Shown: positions 33,080-42,838, counted from the first letter of the stretch. The stretch: 64,000 nucleotides of DNA from DAOUKH01 sp964291475 (GCA_964291475.2 OZ220076.1:208646-272645), one strand, 5' to 3'. The notes: generated from the letters alone by a model not told the origin. Translations and numbers: made by a program.

Positions 33080-33286
33080 CTATTGCTTGCCCTTCGGCGG
33101 GAGGCGCGTGTATCCCGTTGGGGGATGGCGGCGGAAACCGGCCTTGATGGCGCTCCAGTCGGCGTTGGAGAGCGTGGAGCGCTCGTGCCCCTTCAGCCCG
33201 GCGCCGGGGACGGTATCTCCGCCGCCACCGTCCGGGGGCGGGACTTCGACCGTGTGGCCGCAGTTCGGGCATGCTATCTCTCGCAT
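33080..33286 (-). CDS. Small CxxC protein, unknown function
   Basis: A 68-residue product from the ATG at 33286 with AGGGGAG upstream. It begins MREIACPNCGHTVEVPPPDG, one half of a zinc ribbon, continues with a Gly-rich stretch and ends with basic WSAIKAGFRRHPPTGYTRLP. Only one CxxC is present, so a zinc site would need a dimer or a His. It lies between the binding-protein gene and the Rieske oxygenase gene on the same strand, 21 bp after the latter, and could be cotranscribed with it. Function unknown. Confidence 0.55.
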   Translation of the reverse strand: MREIACPNCGHTVEVPPPDGGGGDTVPGAGLKGHERSTLSNADWSAIKAGFRRHPPTGYTRLPPKGKQ

Positions 33287-33307
33287 CCGCGCTCCCCTGG
33301 GCCTGTC

Positions 33308-34441
33308 TTAACCGGACTCGAGCCCCTCACGAATGTATAGGTTGAAGGCGTGGAGGCCCCGCTCCTGCGGCGCGTAGACGCTGTTGGCGTGCGCTGGGTT
33401 GGTCAGCCCGCGCTGCGCCAGGATGCAGACTCCGAAGTCTTGCTGATTGACCACGTCCCACATTTCCACCGCGTCCGTTGGATCGAAGTCGGGCATGGCC
33501 ATTGTCTCCGCGTCGAAAAGCCACTCATAGACCATGTGCGTGGATGTCGGCCCCGTAGGCATGATGCGTTGGGCATGTACGTAGTCGGGGTGGAAGCTGA
33601 GCAGCAGATTCGGCCAGATCAGGTGCCCAGAAATGATCTTGCGCTCGATCTCGCTTAGCTGCTGGAACTGGGGCCGATTCGACCGCCCCGACCACGTCAG
33701 CGTCTCGAAGCCTTCGGCCATCTCCGAGCCGCCGGGGTGGGCGGCGCGGTCGTACTCCTTGGGCAGGAAGGGGATAGCGCCTCCCTGCTTCATCCGCGGC
33801 TGGGTCTCGCACCACTCGGGGTGGACGCCGGGGCAGTGGTAGCACTCGGAGAAGTTCTCGACGATGAGCTTCCAGTTGCACTCGATGTCGTACTCGATGC
33901 GGGCCGCGACTTCAAGCTCGCCGGTTTGGTAGTTCCTGAAGAGGTCGGCGGCGCGGCCGAACGATGGGTCGAAGCGCAGGCCGGGCGGGTCGGGGCCGAG
34001 ATGGACGTAGAGGAAGCCCTCCCATTCTTCGAGCGCGAGCTTATAGAGTCCGAAGTCGGCCTTCTCGAAGTTCTCCGCGGGCAGGATGTGGGGCGTGGCG
34101 ATCAACTTGCCGTCGAGGCCGTACGTCCATGCGTGATAGGGACAGACGATGACACCGTCGAAGGCGCCGCGCCGGGCCGAGCACAGGGCAGTGCCCCGGT
34201 GCCGGCAGGTGTTGTAGAAGGCGTGCAGGCGCATCTCGCGGTCGCGCGTTACGAAGATGCTCCGGCCGGCGACGTCTATCGCCGTGTACTCGCCGGGATC
34301 CGCGACCTCGCTCGACCGGCCGACGCACACCCACCGGTTGTGGAAGAAGACGGCCATCTCACGCTCGTGGAGCGCGGGGTCGAAGTAATGGGCGCTGGGA
34401 AGGGCGGCCTCGATCTTGTCGAGCTTGCCGTAACGGTCCAT
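33308..34441 (-). CDS. Rieske [2Fe-2S] aromatic-ring-hydroxylating oxygenase, alpha subunit
   Basis: Terminal oxygenase of 377 residues from the ATG at 34441 (MDRYGKLDKIEAALPSAHYF); the frame opens earlier but would run into the divergent gene. The Rieske cluster ligands are C79 and H81 (NTCRHRG) and C100 and H103 (CPYHAW). The mononuclear iron site has NFSECYHCPGVHPEW (His-x4-His), with a C-terminal Asp expected near FDPTDAVEMWDV. The architecture matches Rieske-type mono- and dioxygenases or N-demethylases such as the GbcA group. No reductase or ferredoxin gene is adjacent. The substrate is unknown. Confidence 0.9.
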   Translation of the reverse strand: MDRYGKLDKIEAALPSAHYFDPALHEREMAVFFHNRWVCVGRSSEVADPGEYTAIDVAGRSIFVTRDREMRLHAFYNTCRHRGTALCSARRGAFDGVIVCPYHAWTYGLDGKLIATPHILPAENFEKADFGLYKLALEEWEGFLYVHLGPDPPGLRFDPSFGRAADLFRNYQTGELEVAARIEYDIECNWKLIVENFSECYHCPGVHPEWCETQPRMKQGGAIPFLPKEYDRAAHPGGSEMAEGFETLTWSGRSNRPQFQQLSEIERKIISGHLIWPNLLLSFHPDYVHAQRIMPTGPTSTHMVYEWLFDAETMAMPDFDPTDAVEMWDVVNQQDFGVCILAQRGLTNPAHANSVYAPQERGLHAFNLYIREGLESG

Positions 34442-34520
34442 CTTGCGGCCCTGGACATTACCTAACTTACTAATGCATGCTGGTGGGCGGCCATCATAGC
34501 AACGTTGTCTCCTGCACGCC

Positions 34521-35681
34521 ATGATCTTCGGCCTCACCCAAGAACAGCACGACCTGGCCGCGGCGGTGCGCCGCCTCGCGGAGGAACGGCTCGCGCCGCG
34601 CGCCGCGGTCTACGACCGGGACGCGAGCCACCCCCGGGAAAACTGGCGCGACCTCTGGGAGCAGGGGCTGCTGGCCACGGGCGTGCCCAAGGCCTACGGC
34701 GGCATGGAGCTCGACCCCCTCAGCTACGCGCTGGTCTTGGAAGAGGTCGCCAAGGCCTGCGCCAACACGGCGATGACGGTGCACATGCACTCCATGGTCA
34801 CGCGCCTGATTGCGGCCATCGGCAGCGCCGAACAGAAGGAGCGCTACTTCCGCGCCGTAGTCGAAGGCGGGGAGCTGTTCGGCAGCTGGGGCAGCGAGCC
34901 CGGCGTGAGCATCTCCAGCGGCGGGTTCAGGACGACCCTAGAAGGCTCCGGTGAAGGCTACGTGCTGAACGGAAGCAAGTACTTCTGCACCATCGGCGGG
35001 GCCGCGGCCTACGCGATGGTCTGGTGCACCTGGAAGGGTGACGACGGCTCGCCCCCCGGCATGACCTGGGCCGTCGTCCCCACCGGCCACGCCGGGGTCG
35101 ACATACACGGCGATTGGGACCCGCTGGGCCTCCGCGGCACTGTGAGCCCGGCGGCCGACTTCCGCGACTGCCGTGTGGAGGCCCATTGGGTGCTGGGCAA
35201 GCCGGGCGACACGGCCATCTTCGGCATGGGGGTCCTGGAGCTGTTCACGCTGGGATGGGCGGCCATCTACCTCGGTATCGGCGCTGGGGCTTTCGAGTTC
35301 CTTTGCGACTACGCGAAGCGGGAGGGCCCCGACGGGGGGCAGGCGCGGGCGCACGACGGCGACATGCAACGTGGCGTCGCCGAGATGGCGCTGGCGCTCG
35401 AAGGGCCACGTCTCATGGTGCACCGGGCGGCGTCCCTTTGGGGAGAGGCCGGCCCCGACGTGCGGCGGCGATGGACGTCCGAGGCGAAGCTGGCGTGCGG
35501 CGACGCCTCTCTGCAAGTGGCATCCCGCTGCATGGAGCTCGTGGGTGGGCGCGCCGCGCTCAAGGGCATGCCCCTGGAACGCGCCTACCGCGACATTCGT
35601 ACCGCCACCATCATGCCGCCGCTCCCCGACGCACTCCTGGTGAGCATCGGCAAGGCACACCTCGGGCTGCCGCCCCGGTAG
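34521..35681 (+). CDS. Acyl-CoA dehydrogenase-like flavoprotein
   Basis: Acyl-CoA dehydrogenase superfamily protein of 386 residues. It shows FGLTQEQHDLAAAVRRLAEE, GVPKAYGGMELDPLSYALVL, an unusual SWGSEPGVSISSGGFRTT in place of the common TEPxAGSD, YVLNGSKYFCTIGGAAAYAM and a C-terminal LVGGRAALKGMPLERAYRDI. The altered FAD/substrate loop places it nearer the divergent dehydrogenase or flavin-monooxygenase-like branch, so the reaction may not be a standard desaturation. It is divergent from the Rieske gene across an 80-bp AT-richer gap and ends 1 bp before the convergent hydratase fusion gene. Confidence 0.85.
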   Translation: MIFGLTQEQHDLAAAVRRLAEERLAPRAAVYDRDASHPRENWRDLWEQGLLATGVPKAYGGMELDPLSYALVLEEVAKACANTAMTVHMHSMVTRLIAAIGSAEQKERYFRAVVEGGELFGSWGSEPGVSISSGGFRTTLEGSGEGYVLNGSKYFCTIGGAAAYAMVWCTWKGDDGSPPGMTWAVVPTGHAGVDIHGDWDPLGLRGTVSPAADFRDCRVEAHWVLGKPGDTAIFGMGVLELFTLGWAAIYLGIGAGAFEFLCDYAKREGPDGGQARAHDGDMQRGVAEMALALEGPRLMVHRAASLWGEAGPDVRRRWTSEAKLACGDASLQVASRCMELVGGRAALKGMPLERAYRDIRTATIMPPLPDALLVSIGKAHLGLPPR

Positions 35682-35682
35682 G

Positions 35683-38052
35683 CTAGTTCCGCAGCGGCCG
35701 GCCGGTGTCGAGGATCGACTGCATGCGGGCGCGGCTTTTCTCGTAGTGGCAGAGCTCGATCAGGGCGGCGCGTTCGAGCTCGAGGAAGTGCTCCTCGCTC
35801 TCCGTCGTGCCTGGCTCCGCGTCCCCGCCGGTGAGGATGAAGGCGAGGCGCTTGACGATCTCAAGGTCGTGCTCCGTTGCATGGCCCGCCGACACCATCG
35901 CCTCGGCCGCCTCGACCATCGTGGCGCGGGGGCCGGGGCCGAGGACGGGAATCCGGCGCGGGGCGGGCGGCGTGAAGCCGGACCCAGCAAGGCGGAGAGC
36001 CTCACGCTTGCCCTCGTACACGAGGTGGTCGGGGTTGGCCACGATGACGTCGTCCGGACGCAGGAAGCCGATACTCCGCGCCTCCAGCGCGCTGCCCGAG
36101 GTCTTCGAGAGCCCGATGGTCTGGAAGACGTCCATTGCCGCGGCGGCGGGGTCGCCTGGTCTGGAGGCCGTGGCCCGGGCGAGGAGCTCCATGCAGCCGC
36201 CCCCGCCGGGGACGAGTCCCGCGCCGACCTCGACGAGGCCCATGTAGGTCTCGATGGAGGCCGCGGCCCTGTGTCCTCCGAAAACGATCTCGGCGCCGCC
36301 GCCGAGGGTGGCCCCGAATGGGGCGACGACCACGGGAATGCTGAGGCGGCGAAGGGCAAGCAGGACGTATTGGAAGCGGCGGACCAGGTCGTCGATCCGG
36401 CTCCACTCGCCGGCGTTGGCCGGGTCGAGGATGAGCTTGACGTTCGCGCCGACGCAGAAGTTGGGCGTCACGTGGCTTCCGATGACAAGGGCTTGGAAGT
36501 CGCGAGGCGCGGTCTCGACCGCCGCTTCGAGCATGGCCACCATCTCGTAGCCAATGGCCTGATTGGGTGAATGGAGATCGAGGAGCGCGACGCCGTCGCC
36601 GAGGTCGTAGAGCGAGGCTCCCGGGTTGCCGGCGCGGCGCTTCCCCGCTTCTTCTAGCCCGACCGTCGAGACCGTCCGTTCGTCGGACGGCGCCGGAATG
36701 TAGGTCTCGGCGGCGGTCGCCTGGGAGAGTTGGCCGCCCTCGGAGCGGTAGAAGGTCCCGCCCTGTTCGGCGAGCCGCTCGACCCAGGCGGGAACGTCGA
36801 TGCCCTCGGCCTTCATCCGCGGCACGGTCTCGCGGACGCCGAGCGCGTCCCACAATTGGAAGGGGCCGAGCTCCCAGCCGAAGCCCCAGTGCAGGCCGCG
36901 GTCGATGTTGATAATGTCCTCGGCGACCTCGCCGAGCTTCGAGGCGGCGTAGGGCAGCACTTGGGAGAAGACGCGCCAGGTGAAACGGCCCGCCCAGTCG
37001 TCGGCGTCGACCAAGGCGCGGAGGCGTTTCGCGAGGTTGGGCTCGGCCCGCGCCGCGTCCAGCGAGGGAGCCGTGGGGCGCGAGCGGGGGCGGTATTCCA
37101 TCGAGGCGGGGTCGAGCGCCAGAATCTGGGTGCCGCCGTCCTGCCGAACGCGCTTGTAGAAGCCCTGCCCGCCCTTCTGGCCGCTCCAGCCGCGGTCCAG
37201 CATGTCGCGCACGTAGCCGGGGAACGTGTACGCCTCTTTCTCCCAGGGTTCGGAGACGAAGCCGACGGTGTTGTCGCAGACCTGGGCGAACACGTCGATC
37301 CCCACGACGTCGAGGAGGCGGAAGGTCGCGCTCGACGGCCGCCCGATGACGGGCCCGGTGGCCGCGTCGACGTCGTCGAAGGCGAGGCCCAACTCCTCCA
37401 TCGCCCGCAGGGTCGTGGTGAGCGAGTAGGCGCCGATCCGGTTCGCGGTGAAGTTCGGCACGTCGTTGGCGATGACGACGCCCTTGCCGAGCACGGTCTC
37501 CGCAAACGAGCGCAGCGTATCCAGAACGCCGGGGTCCGTCTCCGGGGTCGGAATGATCTCTAACAGGTGCAGATAGCGCGGCGGGTTGAAGAAGTGGGTG
37601 CCGGCGAAGCGCCGGCGAACCTCGGGGCCGAGCGCCTCGGCGATGGCCGCGATGGGAATGCCCGAGGTGTTGGTCGTGGCGATCACGCTGGGCTTCAGAT
37701 GACCGGCGACCTTGCGCCACAGGTCCTGCTTCACGTCGATGCGCTCGAAGACGGCCTCCACGACCCAGTCGGCCTCGTGGAGCCGGTCGAGGTGGTCCTC
37801 GATGTTGCCCGTCCTGATGCGGTCGAGGACAGCCTTCTCGTAGAGCGGGGAGGGGCTGAGGTCGAGCAGGCGGCGCTTCGCCGCCTCGGCGGGGGCGTTC
37901 CGGTCTTCCTCGCCGGGCAGGTCGAGGAGGTCGACGGGAATGTCGAAGCCGGCGGCCAGCGCCGCGATCTGCGCCCCCATCGTGCCCGCCCCCAGGACCG
38001 TGACACGGCGAATCTCCGGCGTGCCCACCGCCGACTCATCTGTTGAGGTCAT
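35683..38052 (-). CDS. 3-hydroxyacyl-CoA dehydrogenase/enoyl-CoA hydratase fusion, FadN-like
   Basis: Bifunctional beta-oxidation protein of 789 residues with the dehydrogenase domain first, as in Bacillus FadN, and not the FadB order. The NAD fold begins VTVLGAGTMGAQIAALAAGF near residue 18, followed by ATTNTSGIPIAAIAEA and the catalytic His in GTHFFNPPRYLHLLEIIPTP. Two 3HCDH C-terminal domains span about 195-410. The crotonase domain occupies about 480-700 with SHVTPNFCVGANVKLIL and GATLGGGAEIVFGGHRAAAS. GGAG precedes the ATG. It follows the double CoA-transferase by 27 bp on the same strand, with an acyl-CoA dehydrogenase further upstream, which gives a plausible activation-oxidation operon. 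Confidence 0.92.
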   Translation of the reverse strand: MTSTDESAVGTPEIRRVTVLGAGTMGAQIAALAAGFDIPVDLLDLPGEEDRNAPAEAAKRRLLDLSPSPLYEKAVLDRIRTGNIEDHLDRLHEADWVVEAVFERIDVKQDLWRKVAGHLKPSVIATTNTSGIPIAAIAEALGPEVRRRFAGTHFFNPPRYLHLLEIIPTPETDPGVLDTLRSFAETVLGKGVVIANDVPNFTANRIGAYSLTTTLRAMEELGLAFDDVDAATGPVIGRPSSATFRLLDVVGIDVFAQVCDNTVGFVSEPWEKEAYTFPGYVRDMLDRGWSGQKGGQGFYKRVRQDGGTQILALDPASMEYRPRSRPTAPSLDAARAEPNLAKRLRALVDADDWAGRFTWRVFSQVLPYAASKLGEVAEDIINIDRGLHWGFGWELGPFQLWDALGVRETVPRMKAEGIDVPAWVERLAEQGGTFYRSEGGQLSQATAAETYIPAPSDERTVSTVGLEEAGKRRAGNPGASLYDLGDGVALLDLHSPNQAIGYEMVAMLEAAVETAPRDFQALVIGSHVTPNFCVGANVKLILDPANAGEWSRIDDLVRRFQYVLLALRRLSIPVVVAPFGATLGGGAEIVFGGHRAAASIETYMGLVEVGAGLVPGGGGCMELLARATASRPGDPAAAAMDVFQTIGLSKTSGSALEARSIGFLRPDDVIVANPDHLVYEGKREALRLAGSGFTPPAPRRIPVLGPGPRATMVEAAEAMVSAGHATEHDLEIVKRLAFILTGGDAEPGTTESEEHFLELERAALIELCHYEKSRARMQSILDTGRPLRN

Positions 38053-38079
38053 GTTGACTCCTTGGGCCGCCTCGCCGCG

Positions 38080-40551
38080 CTACGACTCCTGCTCGAAGAC
38101 GCCCTCGGCGAGCAGGGTAGCAAACTCTTCGTCGGTGTAGCCGAGGAGCTCGGTGGCGACGAAATGCGTATGCTCTCCGAGCAGGGGAGCGCGGCGGAGC
38201 TCGTGGGGCGTTCGCGAAAGCCGGAACGACGGCGCGTCGTAGGAACGGCGGCCCATCTCCGCGTGGTCCAAGCGCGCGAAGTGCTCGCGATGGGCGAGCT
38301 GCGGATCCTGGAAGAGGTCGTAGGCCGTCGCCGCGACCGCCGCCGGAACGCCGGCCGTCTGCAGCAGCCGCATCACCTCCTCGGCCTTCCGCGGGCGCGT
38401 CCACTCCTCGACTAATGCGTCGAGCGCTTCCGCGTTCGCGCGGCGGGCCGCCTTGGTCGCGAATCGGGCGTCGTCAGCCCAGGGGGGCCGTCCCATGACC
38501 TCGACGAGGGCGCGCCACTGCTCGTCGGTGTAGGCCGCAATGGCGCACCAGCGGTCGGCGGACTCGGGCGCGGCGGCGGGGTCGGCGGCGCAGGGGTAGA
38601 CGCCGTGCGGCGCCGCCTCGGCCGAGCGGTTGCCCTCGGGGCTCGCGTTCCGGCCATTCACGAGAAAGTCCAGGATAACGGGGGCCACGAAGTTGACCGC
38701 CGCGTCGAACTGCGAGAGGTCGATGTACGCCCCGCGACCCGTGGCGCGGCGGCGGTCGAGCGAGGCCAGGAGCGCCGCCAGGCCGTACCAGACGCCGATC
38801 AGGTCGCCGTAGGCGTCGGCGATGTCGGTCGGCGGCAGATCGGGCCAGCCGTTGATCCTGTTGATGCCGCAGAGCGCGTGAAGGAGCGACGCATAGCCGG
38901 GCTGCGCGGCGTCCGGCCCGTCCTGGCCCTGGAAGGATGAGCTCAGCACGATTGCCTTGGGGTTGATCTTGGCGATGCCTTCGTAGCCCAAGCCCCAGCG
39001 CTCCATGACGCCGGGGGTGAAGTTCTCGATCACCACGTCGGCCCATTCCACGAGCCGGCGCGCCGCCGCCAGTCCGCGCGGGTCGTTGAGGTCGACGCCT
39101 AGGCTGAGCTTGCCGGCGTTGTGATTGGCGAAGTGGCCGCTGCTGTTGAAAGTGGGCTTGCCGGCGAAGGGGCCGCTCTGGCGAGTCCCATCGAGGCGCC
39201 CGCTGAACTCGACCTTGACTACGGTAGCGCCGAAGAGCGCCAGGTTCTTCCCGAGCGCCGGGCCGGCTACCAGCCAGGTGAAGTCGGCCACCCTGAGTCC
39301 TTCGAGCGCGGGGCCCAGGCTAAGCGAGGCTCCCGGTTGAGGCCCCGCCGGCGTTCTCGGCGGCTCCGACAGCACCTCGGCGGTGTGCTCGCCGACCCGT
39401 GGGGCGGGGTGGGTCACCGCCGCGAGCGGCGTCGTCGACCGTACCGGGGGCCGTGGGTACTTGATGGACTCGTCCTTCCCCGAGGGCGTCAGGTCGGCGA
39501 AGAGCTCGCGATGGGCAAGCTGCCGGTTCTCGACGACGCCGCGGGCGTCGTTCACCGGATAGAGCAGCAGCCGCCGCTCCAAAGCGCCTTCGACAAGCTC
39601 GGCGACGGTGTGACGGGCGAAGAAGGCGGCGAAGGCGGACTCCCAGACGTCGACCTGCTCTTGGGAGAGCTTGTAGAGGCTCATCTCCTCCCACGGCACG
39701 GCGCGCAGCTCATAGCTGAGGCCCTCCTCCGCCATCCATTCCACAAGGGGGACGTTCTTCCGGCCCCAGCCGGCGCCGACCCACCACACCCACGAGACGT
39801 AGCCGTCCTTGCACCGCCAGATCCAGTTGCGGTGAATCTTCAGGCCCGGCGTCGTCCCGCGCTTGCAGATGACGCCCCGGATGTCGTAGTACTGCTGCAC
39901 CCAGTCGAGCGCGTTGGCGACCGCCTCCTGGACGGAGACGTCGACGTGCTGGCCGAGGCCGGTGCGCCTCCTGTGCTCATGCGCCACGAGCGCCCCGACG
40001 GCGGCCTGCGCCCCCGCCTGGTTGTAGGACTGTGGCTCACCGATGGTCACCGGAGGGCGGTCGGGCGGGCCGCACAGGTAGAGCAGCCCGCCGGTGGCGA
40101 GCGACACGAGGTCGCCGCCCGCGTAGTCCCGGTACGGCCCCGACGATCCGAAGGGCGTGATGGAGACCATGATCAGGTCGTCGTGGCCTCGGTTCAGTTC
40201 GGCGTATCCCAGCCCGATGCCGTCGAGATGGCCCGGCGGCGCGGAGTCGATCACGAAGTCCGCCCCCTCGATCAGGGCGCGGACGCGGTCCCGGTCGGCC
40301 GCTCGCTCCAGGTCGAGCACCACGCTACGCTTGTTGGCGTTGTAGGCCCAGAAGCTGAGTGAGTCGTCGGGGTGGCCGGTGTCGCGGTAGAAGGGCGCCA
40401 CGGCCCGCGCCGGGTCGCCGCCCGGAGGCTCGACCTTGATCACGTCGGCGCCGAGGTCGCCAAGGATGCGGCCGCAGAGCGCGCCCTGTCGTCCGGTGAG
40501 GTCGATGACCCGGTAGGGGCTGAGGGGCAGGTCGTCGCGGTGCGCCGCCAT
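38080..40551 (-). CDS. Double-domain CaiB/BaiF CoA-transferase fusion
   Basis: An 823-residue fusion of two family III CoA-transferase domains. Domain 1 (about 10-390) has YRVIDLTGRQGALCGRILGD and GADVIKVEPPGGDPAR. Domain 2 (about 405-815) has LEGLRVADFTWLVAGPALGK and GATVVKVEFSGRLDG. The catalytic Asp is kept in domain 2 (IADAYGDLIGVWYG) but is replaced in domain 1 (EPQSYNQAGAQAA, Tyr at the aligned position by my count). Each domain ends in a LGEHT motif. So one half is probably catalytic and the other structural or substrate-binding. Split equivalents occur at 51515/52747 and 60011/61243. It starts 6 bp after the acyl-CoA dehydrogenase stop. Confidence 0.9.
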   Translation of the reverse strand: MAAHRDDLPLSPYRVIDLTGRQGALCGRILGDLGADVIKVEPPGGDPARAVAPFYRDTGHPDDSLSFWAYNANKRSVVLDLERAADRDRVRALIEGADFVIDSAPPGHLDGIGLGYAELNRGHDDLIMVSITPFGSSGPYRDYAGGDLVSLATGGLLYLCGPPDRPPVTIGEPQSYNQAGAQAAVGALVAHEHRRRTGLGQHVDVSVQEAVANALDWVQQYYDIRGVICKRGTTPGLKIHRNWIWRCKDGYVSWVWWVGAGWGRKNVPLVEWMAEEGLSYELRAVPWEEMSLYKLSQEQVDVWESAFAAFFARHTVAELVEGALERRLLLYPVNDARGVVENRQLAHRELFADLTPSGKDESIKYPRPPVRSTTPLAAVTHPAPRVGEHTAEVLSEPPRTPAGPQPGASLSLGPALEGLRVADFTWLVAGPALGKNLALFGATVVKVEFSGRLDGTRQSGPFAGKPTFNSSGHFANHNAGKLSLGVDLNDPRGLAAARRLVEWADVVIENFTPGVMERWGLGYEGIAKINPKAIVLSSSFQGQDGPDAAQPGYASLLHALCGINRINGWPDLPPTDIADAYGDLIGVWYGLAALLASLDRRRATGRGAYIDLSQFDAAVNFVAPVILDFLVNGRNASPEGNRSAEAAPHGVYPCAADPAAAPESADRWCAIAAYTDEQWRALVEVMGRPPWADDARFATKAARRANAEALDALVEEWTRPRKAEEVMRLLQTAGVPAAVAATAYDLFQDPQLAHREHFARLDHAEMGRRSYDAPSFRLSRTPHELRRAPLLGEHTHFVATELLGYTDEEFATLLAEGVFEQES

Positions 40552-40557
40552 GGGGCC

Positions 40558-41745
40558 CTACCGGGAGGGGAGTCCGAGGCCGCGGCTGGCGATGATGTTG
40601 CGCTGGATCTCCGACGTGCCCACGCCGATGGTCGAGGCCACGCTGATCAGATAGAGGCGCTCGGCCCGGCCCAACATGGGGGCGCGCTTCTCGCCCCGTT
40701 CGTACTGGCCTTCGAGGCCCAGCACCTGCATGCCCACGGCCGCGGCGCGCTGCTCCAAGTCGCTCATGTACAGCTTGGCGAGGGAGGCGTCGCGGCTCAC
40801 CGGCAGCCCGGCCATCTGCTTGCCGACGATGGCGTAGCCCATGCTGCGCATCACCTGAAGATCGATAGCGACCTGGGCGATGCGCTTCTCCAGGCCCAGC
40901 TCCCGCAGCCGCTTGCGCAAGGCAGGCGAGGCCCGGATATGCGCCAGCAACTCCTCCAGAAAACGGCGCAGCGACACCGTCGCGGCGAGGTTTGAGCGCT
41001 CCGACTCCAGGCCGGCGATGGCCTGATACCATCCCCGGTCCTTCTCGCCGATGAGGCAGTCGCGGGGCACCCGCACGTTTTCGAGGAGGACTTCGCTGAA
41101 GTTGTGCGCGCCGACCGCCCGCCAGTCCCGCAGCATCGTCTCGATTGGGGACACGGTAATGCCTGGGAGGCGCATGTTGAGGAGGAAGGTGCTGATTCCC
41201 TTGTGTTTCGGTGCGTCTCGGTCGGTCCTGGTGAGGATCAACCCCCAGTCGGCGCGGTGGGCGTCGCTCGACCATATCTTGCGGCCGTTGAGGACGAAGG
41301 CGTCGCCGTCTTCCACCGCGGAGGTCTCGAGGGAGGCGAGGTCGGAGCCCGCGTTCGGCTCGCTGAAGAGCTGGCACCAGAGGGTGTCGCCGTTGGCGAT
41401 GCCGGGGAGGTGGCGGGCCTTCTGCTCGTCCGTCCCGTGGGAGATCAGCGTCGGCCCGACGAGGCCGAGTCCCGCTCCGGCGGGCCGGGGGGCGCGGGCC
41501 AGGGACATCTCCTCGTTGAAGATCATCTGGCGGACGGGCGGCCAGCCCTGTCCGCCGTACTCCCGGGGCCAGGCGACGGCCAGCCATCCCTTCGCCCCGA
41601 GGACCTTCACGAAGCGGCGGCGCGCCGCCTCGGTGTCCTCATCGGACAGCGTCTGCTCGGCGTAGCCGGCGGGGACGTTTTGAGAAAGGAAGGCCCGAAT
41701 CTCACCGCGGAACGCTTCGTCGTCCGGTGTGAAGGCGAAATCCAC
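40558..41745 (-). CDS. Acyl-CoA dehydrogenase
   Basis: Acyl-CoA dehydrogenase of 395 residues with GAGGGGAG upstream of the ATG. Landmarks are MDFAFTPDDEAFRGEIRAFL, VAWPREYGGQGWPP, LWCQLFSEPNAGSDLASLET, FVLNGRKIWSSDAHRADWGL and STIGVGTSEIQRNIIASRGL. It is related to the enzyme at 18831. It is the first gene of the reverse-strand operon acyl-CoA dehydrogenase, double CoA-transferase, FadN-like fusion, so its acyl-CoA substrate is probably the product of that CoA-transferase. Confidence 0.93.
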   Translation of the reverse strand: MDFAFTPDDEAFRGEIRAFLSQNVPAGYAEQTLSDEDTEAARRRFVKVLGAKGWLAVAWPREYGGQGWPPVRQMIFNEEMSLARAPRPAGAGLGLVGPTLISHGTDEQKARHLPGIANGDTLWCQLFSEPNAGSDLASLETSAVEDGDAFVLNGRKIWSSDAHRADWGLILTRTDRDAPKHKGISTFLLNMRLPGITVSPIETMLRDWRAVGAHNFSEVLLENVRVPRDCLIGEKDRGWYQAIAGLESERSNLAATVSLRRFLEELLAHIRASPALRKRLRELGLEKRIAQVAIDLQVMRSMGYAIVGKQMAGLPVSRDASLAKLYMSDLEQRAAAVGMQVLGLEGQYERGEKRAPMLGRAERLYLISVASTIGVGTSEIQRNIIASRGLGLPSR

Positions 41746-41774
41746 GGCTCCCCTCGATTGCCGCGGCGGGCTGC

Positions 41775-42788
41775 TTACTTGGAGAAGGTCTCGAAGATCG
41801 CCTTGCGGTAGTCCTCGTTCTTCTCCGAGTCGAGATGGAAGCCGGGGACCTCGACCATGATGCCGTCCACCAACGGTTCAAAGCTCTTCATCTTCTTGCT
41901 GACGCGGTCGACGTTGCCCACCACGGTGAAGGCGTCGATCATGTCGTCGGTGACGAGCTCCCAGATGGCCTCGCTGTGGCCGTGCTCGCGGAACCGCTTC
42001 TGTATCTCTTCGGTGATCTTGCCGAAGCCGTGCGCCTCCATCAGCGGCTGGTAGGTGCGGACCGTGCTGAAGAACGCGACCTCGCGGGCGGCGTCCATGC
42101 GCGCTTCTTTCTCGTCGCGGGAGATGATGACCACCAGCGGCACCATCAGCTCGATGTCCTTGCGCTCGCGCCCGGCCCGTTCGAGCCCCTTGGCCACGTT
42201 AGGGATGATCACTTCCTCGATCCAGAACGGCGACCAGATGATGTGGCCCAGCAGGCCGTCGGCGACCTGTCCCGCCAGCCGGGCCATGCCCGCCTGAACG
42301 CCCGCGAGGTAGACCGGTATCTTCTCGCGGACGGGCTTCATGGGGCGGGTCCAGCCCCGGATGTTGACCTGGACGTACTCGCCGTCGTACCGGATCGGCT
42401 CGTTCTTGCTCGCCTTCTCCATGATGAGCTGTACCGACTCGACGACCTCGCGCAGGTGCGGGACCGCTTTGCCGTAGGGCACGCCGTGCCATAGCTCGAC
42501 GAGCCGCTGCACGCCGGTCCCAAGCCCGAGGTTGAAGCGCCCATTGGTGAGCACGTCCATGTCCAACGCGGTCAGCGCCGTCTCCAACGGACTACGGGTG
42601 AAGGCCAACGCGATGGACGTACCGAGCTCCAGCTTCGTGGTGGCGCCGGCGACCGCCGCCAGGGGAACGAACGGGGTGCCGTTGAGCTGCTCGGCCCACA
42701 TGCCGTCCATGCCCGACGACTCCGCCATCTGGGCGCGTTCGATCAGCGTCTTCGCGTCGCCCGTGCCCATACCTGAGTAGAGACGCAT
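41775..42788 (-). CDS. LLM-class (F420/FMN-dependent) oxidoreductase, paralog 1
   Basis: TIM-barrel luciferase-like oxidoreductase of 337 residues. It begins MRLYSGMGTGDAKTLIERAQ, then SSGMDGMWAEQLNGTPFVPL and TKLELGTSIALAFTRSPLET, with NGRFNLGLGTGVQRLVELWH and KIPVYLAGVQAGMARLAGQV typical of the family. Members use F420 or FMN, and the sequence alone does not decide which. It is about 45 percent similar by eye to the next gene and is probably its tandem duplicate. SAR202-type genomes carry large expansions of this family. The substrate is unknown. Confidence 0.9.
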   Translation of the reverse strand: MRLYSGMGTGDAKTLIERAQMAESSGMDGMWAEQLNGTPFVPLAAVAGATTKLELGTSIALAFTRSPLETALTALDMDVLTNGRFNLGLGTGVQRLVELWHGVPYGKAVPHLREVVESVQLIMEKASKNEPIRYDGEYVQVNIRGWTRPMKPVREKIPVYLAGVQAGMARLAGQVADGLLGHIIWSPFWIEEVIIPNVAKGLERAGRERKDIELMVPLVVIISRDEKEARMDAAREVAFFSTVRTYQPLMEAHGFGKITEEIQKRFREHGHSEAIWELVTDDMIDAFTVVGNVDRVSKKMKSFEPLVDGIMVEVPGFHLDSEKNEDYRKAIFETFSK

Positions 42789-42838
42789 CTGTCACCAGTC
42801 CTTTGCTTGCGCGGCCGCCCGGCGGGGCCGATAGCGGC

